Source of the DNA: a virus
Direction: 5' to 3' (one strand)
DNA length: 22,610 nt
Virus record (IMG/VR): IMGVR_UViG_3300032053_009540
Coordinates: 1-22,610 of that record
The translations under genes were made by a program, and so were the position numbers. Below the pieces are notes generated by a model. That model worked only from the letters and a program-made list of their open reading frames with translations. It searched no databases and was not told where the DNA came from. Positions 13,309 to 20,003 of this stretch are shown piece after piece; the stretch's first letter is position 1; each line of letters starts with the position of its first letter.

Positions 13309-14019
13309 CGTAGAACCTCCGTTGAAACTTCCAATGCTCATGATCACGGCACGCGGGTCTGCTGGATCAGACACCACTGCGCCTCCGGCGAATGTTAAGT
13401 TCAATAGCACTCGCCCCAAACGTCTCTGTCCCCACAAACCACTTCCGCCGTAGATACGCAAATGCTTGGTCAAAAACGACGTAGCGGGCGTGCGAGCAAG
13501 AACGCTAAAAACTCCAGTAGTCTCGTCGCGAATCGCATAGGCAATATCGTCGAAAAAACACTCCATCGACAGAGCCATCTGACCAGCCGCGATACGCCAG
13601 ATCACATCTTGCTGTTCTGTCGCTGCCGCCAGCGGATATAGAACACCGCCAATGTCTATTCGTACATCGGCGGGAGAATCAGAATAGCCGCTAGGCCCCA
13701 TGCCTACCGGCACCCCGTCGTCGCCGCACAGCGAAGCGCTAACGATATGTCCAACGAGATTAGCCGAGTCATGCTCAAGGCTAATCGGCTTGTCTACCGG
13801 AGTCGTCACGCCCTTGACAAGCTCGTCCCGAAGAAACACATCGTCATTGAGGTTCCAACCAGTATGGCACAGAATCCCAGTGAACCGCACCAGGTCGGGG
13901 TCGCTAATATCTGCCACCGCCTTATTTATGACATCTCGCCTAATCTCTGACACAACCATGCTGGCGCGGCATAGGTTGCCCAGATCGACAAGATGGGCCT
14001 CCAGTGGATAGACTTTCAC
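12673..14019 (-). CDS. Prohead protease fused to scaffold
   Basis: The product is 448 residues from a GTG start (GAGGAG five bases upstream). Residues 1-200 resemble prohead maturation proteases: NLNDDVFLRDEL, then KPISLEHDSANLVGHI with likely catalytic His83, then ALSMECFFDD with likely catalytic Ser151. Residues about 240-350 are alanine- and glutamate-rich with heptads (AEVQRLTDEVSALTTKC), a predicted coiled coil typical of scaffolds. The remaining tail is acidic and flexible. The protein would template the procapsid and then digest the scaffold and cut itself out before DNA packaging. Protease and scaffold in one frame recall lambda C/Nu3 and Mu I/Z. It lies before decoration and capsid genes, as expected. 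The catalytic residues are inferred from motif position. Confidence 0.87.
   Translation of the reverse strand: MKVYPLEAHLVDLGNLCRASMVVSEIRRDVINKAVADISDPDLVRFTGILCHTGWNLNDDVFLRDELVKGVTTPVDKPISLEHDSANLVGHIVSASLCGDDGVPVGMGPSGYSDSPADVRIDIGGVLYPLAAATEQQDVIWRIAAGQMALSMECFFDDIAYAIRDETTGVFSVLARTPATSFLTKHLRIYGGSGLWGQRRLGRVLLNLTFAGGAVVSDPADPRAVIMSIGSFNGGSTMDESTAVAAEVQRLTDEVSALTTKCGELTSSLEASAQACAEAKSALEAKSAECQNLQTNCDAAAASVAAITGERDALTAERDALAIKVTECEAMASELAILKAAATEAKLDQAAKDRFDKMLVVRPVADDKVAETMAELRAMTDETFAVVLRYAGSASATVTVPELTAESVVLPPEGDVSLGNVTIDDQTQETARAVAQALLPRPSKESKN
13309..13320 (-). promoter_or_regulatory. Internal ribosome binding site for nested scaffold
   Basis: The minus-strand sequence GGAGGTTCTACG sits directly before the in-frame ATG at 13308. 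A full GGAGG core inside a coding region at optimal spacing is unlikely to be chance and decides the internal start. Confidence 0.7.
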
Positions 14020-14101
14020 AGCAACTCCTCTAAGTATCTATACGCAGAATTGCGAAATCGCACGCAACTACTTAACAGTACGCACCACGATTGTAGCAAA
14101 A

Positions 14102-14500
14102 CTACTTACTATTCTTCTCGTCGTGGTCTTTGCAGATGGCCGCAAGATCGTCCGCCGCATCCTGGTAGGATTTCAGCAATGCCTTCGCGTGCCGAACCAG
14201 ATGGGCTCGGGCCTTCTTGGCGAACGATTCCTGCGACTCCTTGATAGGAATCACCTGATAAACACGAGCCAGGGCATTCCGTAGGTGCGGAAGGTCCACT
14301 GTGCCATTGGCGTTGGGATCAGTGGCGGACTTTGTGTGGTGCGGCAAGTGTCGGTACTTCTGCAACGTTTGGCCATTCTCGCCCTTTTCAGCGCCACTCT
14401 CAATGATAAAAGCAGCGTCCGGGAATGTAGCATCGCCATATCCAGCCATCGCCATTTCCGCCGCCCGCTGCAACGATGAAACAAAAGCATTCTCGTCCAT
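14102..14500 (-). CDS. Small HLPHH-motif phage protein (DUF6582-like)
   Basis: The 132-residue product starts at the ATG at 14500, which has GGAGAG at a four-base spacing. An upstream ATG at 14554 gives 18 more residues and overlaps the stop of a decayed HTH frame, but its ribosome site is poor. The centre holds KYRHLPHHTK and then NGTVDLPHLRNALARVYQV. From memory this H-LP(H)H...DLPHLRNAL pattern recurs in phage head genes next to or inside prohead proteases and portals and is grouped as DUF6582. The rest is helical (FAKKARAHLVRHAKALLKS). Its position just before the prohead protease fits a head-assembly role. The biochemical function is unknown. Confidence 0.75.
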   Translation of the reverse strand: MDENAFVSSLQRAAEMAMAGYGDATFPDAAFIIESGAEKGENGQTLQKYRHLPHHTKSATDPNANGTVDLPHLRNALARVYQVIPIKESQESFAKKARAHLVRHAKALLKSYQDAADDLAAICKDHDEKNSK

Positions 14501-14550
14501 TTTTCTCTCCATTATGCCAAACGCAACTCTGCCATCAGAATCCCCCTGGA

Positions 14551-14655
14551 TCATCTTATATGTTTCCAGGACCGTCGCCGGACAATCATAAACACCGTTC
14601 TTTGATGTACTCCGAATCGCAGAGCGAGTTCTTGCTGTGTGAAATTCCCGCCATA
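14551..14655 (-). pseudogene. Decayed helix-turn-helix fragment
   Basis: Between two in-frame stops (TAA 14658-14656 and TGA 14553-14551) lie 34 codons with no usable start codon. They read as a clean HTH: FTQQELALRFGVHQRTV, then FMIVRRRSWKHIR. The pattern ELA-RFGV---TV--IVR--SWKH is common in small phage HTH proteins and at the end of HNH homing endonucleases. I read it as the 3' stub of a lost endonuclease or regulator. It sits exactly at the junction between the sugar island and the head genes. Confidence 0.5.
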
Positions 14656-14686
14656 TTACCCAACCACCCTCGCACGCCCTACGTAC

Positions 14687-15490
14687 CTATGCTCGGCGCA
14701 TATCGTCGATCTGTTCGTCGAGCGGGGGGATTGGCATGGCTTTGTTAAAATCTGGGAAAATTGTACTTAATGTGCGGTCGATGCGACCCAGCAACTCGGT
14801 GGGACGTATGCGCAACGGCGACGCGCGCAACGCATTCAGCTTCATCAGCAAATCATATTTGCTAACCGTCTCCCCAAAAACATGCCGCACGCCATCAATT
14901 CGATACTGCGCAGTTTGCAACAGCAAAAGGATACAATCAGCCAATGTAGTCGTCGTAACTCCGTTCCACATACTGTTAGTAAAACCGTTGCATTCCGATT
15001 CCTGCGCCATAAACCATTCAAATAACGACAAACTCCTCGATAGTTCTGGCCCAATAATTGAAGTACGAAGCACCAGCGCACTGTGCGTTGGCTCGCCGAG
15101 CGCCTTAGACCGCCCATAAATGTCCGGTTCATCTGGCAAATCTGTCTCAACGTAATTACCGACATCTCGACCAGAAAAGATGCAATCACTCGACACATGG
15201 ATAAGGCGACTCTTCTCCGCCAAGCGATGTGGGAGATACGAATTAAGCATTATCGCACGCAATATTCCATCTGCGGTTGGCAATTTCGGCAAGCGCTGTC
15301 GGATCATCCCGACACAGTTTATAACAATAGCGTGGCGCAATGAGTCACATAACAAGTCGATGTTTGCCATCTCCGATAGATCACCGTACTGTTTTCTGGT
15401 CAGTGGAACAACGTCATCGTAGGCACGAGACAACGTGGCCGCAACCACATGTCCAAGCATTCCATCTGCGCCCAAGACAATAATCCTCAT
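14687..15490 (-). CDS. RmlD/CapF-like nucleotide-sugar reductase (SDR)
   Basis: The 267-residue product starts at ATG 15490, overlapping the previous TGA as ATGA, with GGGAGG ten bases upstream. A longer frame to 15508 would put that site inside the gene. It is an extended short-chain dehydrogenase: GADGMLGH nucleotide-binding motif (residues 7-14), HVSSDCIFSG (98-107) and YGRSK (Tyr125, Lys129) as catalytic residues. The NGFTNSMWNGVTT segment matches the substrate region of RmlD-like and CapF-like reductases. Such enzymes reduce a 4-keto nucleotide sugar with NAD(P)H. With the cupin epimerase and 2-epimerase next to it, a UDP-L-FucNAc- or L-QuiNAc-type pathway is the best guess, with dTDP-rhamnose as the alternative. 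After the TAG stop the same frame stays open through the next gene. Confidence 0.85.
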   Translation of the reverse strand: MRIIVLGADGMLGHVVAATLSRAYDDVVPLTRKQYGDLSEMANIDLLCDSLRHAIVINCVGMIRQRLPKLPTADGILRAIMLNSYLPHRLAEKSRLIHVSSDCIFSGRDVGNYVETDLPDEPDIYGRSKALGEPTHSALVLRTSIIGPELSRSLSLFEWFMAQESECNGFTNSMWNGVTTTTLADCILLLLQTAQYRIDGVRHVFGETVSKYDLLMKLNALRASPLRIRPTELLGRIDRTLSTIFPDFNKAMPIPPLDEQIDDMRRA

Positions 15491-15984
15491 CGCTCTACAA
15501 CCTCCCATATGTCGGGGAAGAATTTGGTCGAATATCTTATGTCATCGCCAAGCGATTCGTCGGTCGTCATGTCCGAAAAATACAACAGTTGTGCGTCAGC
15601 CGTAAGAATCCTGCTACTGTTGGCGTAACCAGGTGGAATTTTAAGCAAGCTAGGATTTGGGTCTGAACTAAGAATTACCCGTTTAGCACCAACCACTGTT
15701 TGCCAAGACCCGCGCTGCATCAGTACGCCGGAACCATGCCCGGCTGCCGCATCCGCCAAAGCCCACAGGGGCATCGATCCAATGATAACGGTTCCGCGCA
15801 GACAAGTCACCCACTTAGTCTCTCTCTCGTGCCCATGCCATGGGCGGATAAAGCCTGGCAAATGATTAGTCACCACATACAATCGCCGTATATTCGACCC
15901 CCTAAAATCGAACGAATTGAAGCATTGTAAAAATCCTCGATCGTCGGCGATCCTCTGCCCATCAAAAAGCTCGCAATCAGACAC
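15487..15984 (-). CDS. RmlC-like cupin sugar epimerase
   Basis: The product is 165 residues from a GTG start with GGGGG eight bases upstream. Motifs of the dTDP-4-dehydrorhamnose 3,5-epimerase/CapF-cupin group are visible: ADDRGFL (13-19), IRPWHGHERETKWV with His50 and His52, a CLRGTVII strand, IPPGYANSS (116-124) and LLYFSD. In classical RmlC the PPG segment is followed by a histidine; here Asn occupies that place, so the specificity may differ. It would epimerise C3 and/or C5 of a 4-keto sugar before reduction by the next gene product. The stop overlaps the start of the reductase by four bases, so the two act like the split halves of the two-domain CapF protein. Confidence 0.82.
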   Translation of the reverse strand: MSDCELFDGQRIADDRGFLQCFNSFDFRGSNIRRLYVVTNHLPGFIRPWHGHERETKWVTCLRGTVIIGSMPLWALADAAAGHGSGVLMQRGSWQTVVGAKRVILSSDPNPSLLKIPPGYANSSRILTADAQLLYFSDMTTDESLGDDIRYSTKFFPDIWEVVER

Positions 15985-16015
15985 AAATAGTACCCCCGCT
16001 TAATGGCGCAATAAA

Positions 16016-17116
16016 CTACCACGTTTGCGCATCTGACAAAATACCATCTATGGTCTCACTGGTCCGACCGTCGCCAAGCCAGCAGATATCTGGCCCAATG
16101 CGGCCAGCCATTACGTTCTGCACATAACCAACGGCGCAACCATAGGATTCGGGGCTAAACACATCTAGCATGATTGAGCATCCATGCTCGATGGACTGCG
16201 GTCGCTCGGTTGATGACCTTGGAACAATAACTGGCGTGCCGACCAAAGCGGCTTCTTCCTGTGACGTTCCGCTGTCCGACACCAGGCAAACCGATCTTCG
16301 CTGACGGTCCATATACTCGACGAAGGACATGAGTCCAACTAAGGAAAAACCACACTTCTCCACACTAATCCCTGCCTCATCCAATGACGCCATCGTCCTT
16401 GGAAAACAAATCCATGTGACTTGTTCTTTCAAGAGGTCTTGCAGGGACATTAGATGCTTGACAATTGCCGCTAATCTGGATGAACTCCTGATATTTTCGT
16501 CCCGATGAATATCAACCAAGATGCCCGTACGACGCCCGGCTATCGAATGACTATTAGCCAAATACTGTCTGACCGGCTCTACTATCGTATTACCAACCAA
16601 GTATATCTTATCGACACCAATGCCTTCTCGGATCAAATTGGCAACATTGTTTGCATGATACGCAAAGAGCAAGGATGAACAATGATCACATACTATGCGG
16701 TTAATCTCTTCTGGCATGTACCCATCGCCAGACCGCATTCCCGCCTCGATGTGACCAATTCGCCATCCCATCTTCTTCAGTACTGGACATACTAGGACGG
16801 AATTAGAATCACCTAGCAACAAAACCATGTCCGGACGTATATCTTCCTTGAGCAACAGTCCGACTAGCTCCATTTGCAAAACACTCAATTGCTCAACATG
16901 CCCACGTCCAGGAGCCCCAACATGTAGCGTATAGTCTGGGAGCCTAATCTGGAGATCGCGAAAGAATACGTCCTTGAGTTCCGGCTGATAATGCTGGCCT
17001 GTCCAGATAAAAATATGCCTAAACAATGGATTATTATCCAGTCTTTTGATCAGATAAGCAAGTCGAATTAAGTCCGGACGAATACCAGCTACTGTAACGA
17101 TGATCTTTTGGAGCAC
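16016..17116 (-). CDS. UDP-HexNAc 2-epimerase (WecB/FnlC-like)
   Basis: The 366-residue protein begins at a GTG whose first G is the last base of the glycosyltransferase TAG; AGGAGG lies ten bases upstream. Family motifs are present in order: GIRPDLIRLA (normally GTRPE), TGQHYQPEL, LLGDSNS (Asp103), HIEAGMRS (Glu124), PEEINR (Glu136/137), GNTIVEPV, IHRDEN (His204) and SDSGTSQEEAALVGTPVI. These cover the known catalytic residues, so it should be active. The FFRDLQIRLPDYTL stretch resembles the FnlC/CapG branch that makes UDP-L-FucNAc more than plain WecB. The reaction would be C2 epimerisation of a UDP-N-acetyl sugar. UDP-ManNAc is the alternative product. Confidence 0.9.
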   Translation of the reverse strand: MLQKIIVTVAGIRPDLIRLAYLIKRLDNNPLFRHIFIWTGQHYQPELKDVFFRDLQIRLPDYTLHVGAPGRGHVEQLSVLQMELVGLLLKEDIRPDMVLLLGDSNSVLVCPVLKKMGWRIGHIEAGMRSGDGYMPEEINRIVCDHCSSLLFAYHANNVANLIREGIGVDKIYLVGNTIVEPVRQYLANSHSIAGRRTGILVDIHRDENIRSSSRLAAIVKHLMSLQDLLKEQVTWICFPRTMASLDEAGISVEKCGFSLVGLMSFVEYMDRQRRSVCLVSDSGTSQEEAALVGTPVIVPRSSTERPQSIEHGCSIMLDVFSPESYGCAVGYVQNVMAGRIGPDICWLGDGRTSETIDGILSDAQTW

Positions 17117-17967
17117 TAGATCATGTCCTCCTGTGAGTCAGAAATTTGTCCCCAAATCCTACCAGGATTTGCAATCGGCGGCCTGATACCTGCTTGCGTC
17201 TCACTTACGATATGGGTATAAGCAGACCTGGACTGCTGCACAGCAGAAACGGCACCGGGGTCGATCTGATTATCCTTTTGGTGGTCCTGGTGCAAAACAT
17301 AATAATCAGCGAGGTCCAATATGCGGCAGTCAAAATGATTCACTTGTGCATGAAAAGCCAGTAGATCGTCATCATAACCTATCTCCTTTATGTCTTCATC
17401 AAACCCGCCAATTTTCCCGATAGCCGCAGCAGTGGAGCCAAGACAAAAACACAACAATCTAGGATTATTGCGACCGACAAACTCCGATCGTCCCGCGAAC
17501 TCACTCGTCAATACGTCGAGTCGTTGCAGCCATTCTGGTTCGCGTTGCGACAGCCATATATTATCATCTGGTGTTAGGCTTAAAGTTTTGACGCAATAGA
17601 ACGGATCAACCTGCGACGCGACCAATTGTGACCATAGTCCATCTATGACGTTACCAACATGAAAACATTCCGGATTTTGTATGATAAGATATTTCGCGCT
17701 AGCCCGCTGAATAGCACAATTCATGGCCCAATTTTGATTCCGATACCTGTATGTTCTATTGGTAGAAAACACCCTGATATTCATAAATGGAGGTCGGTTG
17801 ATAAACTGGCGACATACTGTCAGTAGTTCAGAAGAAGTAACATCATCATTAACAATAACAACCTCTATGGCCTTTTCTGTGTTCTGACACTGAACGGATA
17901 GCAATGTCCTGCGGAGAAGGTCTGCGCGACGGAAATAACTCATGCAGATCGTGATATCTGGAACCAT
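17116..17967 (-). CDS. Family 2 glycosyltransferase
   Basis: The product is 283 residues. The ATG at 17967 lies three bases after the portal stop, and its likely ribosome site (AGGGGG) is inside the end of the portal gene. The GT-A fold is clear: DITICMSYFRRADLLRRTL at the N-terminus, EVVIVNDD (35-42) for nucleotide binding, IIQNPECFHVG (95-105) in the metal-site region, GGFDEDIKEIGYDDDLLA (187-204) as the acceptor/catalytic segment and a late HQDH. No membrane segment is seen, so it is cytoplasmic. The co-encoded sugar enzymes probably make its donor. Acceptors could be virion proteins or host glycans. DNA glycosylation is less likely because no base-modifying enzyme is nearby. Confidence 0.85.
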   Translation of the reverse strand: MVPDITICMSYFRRADLLRRTLLSVQCQNTEKAIEVVIVNDDVTSSELLTVCRQFINRPPFMNIRVFSTNRTYRYRNQNWAMNCAIQRASAKYLIIQNPECFHVGNVIDGLWSQLVASQVDPFYCVKTLSLTPDDNIWLSQREPEWLQRLDVLTSEFAGRSEFVGRNNPRLLCFCLGSTAAAIGKIGGFDEDIKEIGYDDDLLAFHAQVNHFDCRILDLADYYVLHQDHQKDNQIDPGAVSAVQQSRSAYTHIVSETQAGIRPPIANPGRIWGQISDSQEDMI

Positions 17968-17970
17968 ACC

Positions 17971-19941
17971 TTATAGCCCCCTGGCGTGCCCCTCAGACCA
18001 AGCAATTGACATCAACAAACGGCGGTCTTCACCTACCGGGCAAGACTTTGTGACCGCCGCAAAAGTCTCCGCCATCTTGTTGTACAGTTGTGTGTATCGT
18101 GACAAACGGGCATCGTCGACATAACCACCGTGGTCACTAACCGACTCTGGCGTTACGGGGTCTTCTGGGGACATAGCACACAGAATGGTCCACGCCACAG
18201 CGTCGCGCATTTCATCGGTTATATCGTCGAGTAGTGGGTAGATAAGCGATAGAAACTGCATACCCAGCACTTTCGTGTTACGCTCTCGCGGCGAACCATC
18301 GGGCGTAGAAGATGGACGACCAGGATCGCCATCTCCGTCCTGTCTCGGCAGATCGCCAAGTGGGTTGTCGCCCCCACCGCCAGTATCGCCCGAACCAGTC
18401 TTAGTGGCAGCTAAACGCAACTGCTGCTCAAACTGCATGTCCATAACACTTTTGGGACGGTAATATGGACCAGCACGCTCAAGGATGGGCGGTTCGGCCT
18501 GACGAAGCTCCTCCTCCTGTCTGAGCCCCTCGATCTCGTACAGATACTCCCTACCAAACGCCTGATGGACCGTCTCAACAGTTATGATACCACGATCTAA
18601 AAGCTGGATCAGCAATCGCTTCTCGCCGACTTCATCACGCAACGCTGTGACGTTGAATGAAATCGATGGCGGTTCGACCCACCCCATCGCGCGCCGAATC
18701 ATATCCAGTTCGTTTTTGAGCCACGCCACGCACTTCATCCGGACGTATTCCAGCCGCTCGGATAACGTCTTCAATTGGACGAACGTACTAGACGAAGACT
18801 TGGTACCAGTATCGCTACCGCCGACCAACAGATCGGGAATTCCAAGTCCGCGTACGATATCCGCGTTGACGCCCTTGTATTTATCGCCACCAAGAATCTT
18901 GTCCAGCGGCGGATACTCTACCTGGAGGTCGATCATGTCGTCCCAAACCAGGTCCATAATCCCGCCACCGGTGTTGTTCTGCAAAATTGACAATAGCTTG
19001 TTGACGGCCGTGCTGGTCGGCAATACTTCCTTGTCCGAATTGCCCAACTTCCAGATGCGAATCGCGTTGATAACACCGTCAAGAGCAGCCATGTCGGCCA
19101 GTCTCATCTTCGACTTGAATACGATGTCCTCCATGACAGCGTACAGGAACGACGTACCCCACGCCTCCCAATCGTCTTTCTTGTAGAAATCGACCCAGAC
19201 CACCGACTCGTCCATGGTGACATATCTCTGTCCCCTGTCGATGGCGGTCATAATGTCGGCCGGAATCTTCTTCAGTAACGCGGCGTTCTTCGCCTGTTTG
19301 GCCTGCTGTATTGCGGAAAGTAATTCTTGGGGGATACGAACGTCTATCGACTTAGAGTCGACGAACCTTCCGAGACCGCCGCCGGTACGACAAGCAATGG
19401 CTGGAGAAATAAAGGTATACATAATTGGGATACGGACATCCCCCGGTTGATCGAGGGGGAAATCCTCTTGCGACATTTCCATCGGACGCCTTGCGGCGTA
19501 AACCATTCGACGCTTTGGATCAGACAACATGGTCCCCATGGTCCTGCGACAAATGACATTCCCATCACGCAATAGATTACGTTGAAACGTGTGAATGCGA
19601 TCCGGTAGATTGACAAGTTGCGCCCACTGACGATAGAATCGTTGCTGCGCCTTCGATCGATGGTTGATCTGAACGCCATCGGAAGCAAAATCTGCCATCA
19701 AATCGATCATGTTGCGCACAAGACCGATCTTCTTATAGAGTTCCTGGCACGCCACGACTATACCTTCGTGGTTCGTCGGAAGCAGTTCCTCGGGACGCGC
19801 GCGATAATAGTCCTCGCGGGAAAACCCAGGACGCTGCGACACAACATCCGCTCGCGTCACCCCGCGTACGCAGACATTCGCCGTGGCACTACCAAAACTG
19901 TTAATCTTTTCGCCAGAAGCACTTACGTACATGTCATCCAC
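17971..19941 (-). CDS. Portal protein
   Basis: The 656-residue product probably starts at the GTG at 19941, six bases after GGGGAG. The frame also allows a TTG at 19965 (664 residues), but that lacks a good site. Portal features include YYRARPEELLPT, the helical IVVACQELYKKIGLVRNMID segment, FQRNLLRDGNVICRR, a long helical middle and PDLLVGGSDTG. These resemble portals of large tailed phages. Between residues about 515 and 560 lies a low-complexity linker rich in Gly, Asp, Pro and Ser, then a helical tail with LLDDITDEMRDAV. Twelve copies form the ring through which the terminase pumps DNA. It lies 62 bases after the terminase gene, which supports the call. Confidence 0.87.
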   Translation of the reverse strand: MDDMYVSASGEKINSFGSATANVCVRGVTRADVVSQRPGFSREDYYRARPEELLPTNHEGIVVACQELYKKIGLVRNMIDLMADFASDGVQINHRSKAQQRFYRQWAQLVNLPDRIHTFQRNLLRDGNVICRRTMGTMLSDPKRRMVYAARRPMEMSQEDFPLDQPGDVRIPIMYTFISPAIACRTGGGLGRFVDSKSIDVRIPQELLSAIQQAKQAKNAALLKKIPADIMTAIDRGQRYVTMDESVVWVDFYKKDDWEAWGTSFLYAVMEDIVFKSKMRLADMAALDGVINAIRIWKLGNSDKEVLPTSTAVNKLLSILQNNTGGGIMDLVWDDMIDLQVEYPPLDKILGGDKYKGVNADIVRGLGIPDLLVGGSDTGTKSSSSTFVQLKTLSERLEYVRMKCVAWLKNELDMIRRAMGWVEPPSISFNVTALRDEVGEKRLLIQLLDRGIITVETVHQAFGREYLYEIEGLRQEEELRQAEPPILERAGPYYRPKSVMDMQFEQQLRLAATKTGSGDTGGGGDNPLGDLPRQDGDGDPGRPSSTPDGSPRERNTKVLGMQFLSLIYPLLDDITDEMRDAVAWTILCAMSPEDPVTPESVSDHGGYVDDARLSRYTQLYNKMAETFAAVTKSCPVGEDRRLLMSIAWSEGHARGL

Positions 19942-20003
19942 AGTATGCTCCCCAAAACACGGCAAGGGACCAGGCCCCTATATTCATATACCCATCCGGG
20001 GCA

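Noticed and set aside
12824-13453. Plus-strand open frame (209 codons) opposite the scaffold region
   Set aside because: It is a serine/alanine-rich shadow of the alanine-rich coiled coil on the other strand, with no support of its own.
19942-20003. Possible terminator between terminase and portal genes
   Set aside because: A GCCCC/GGGGC pairing exists, but the loop is about 19 bases and no U-run follows.
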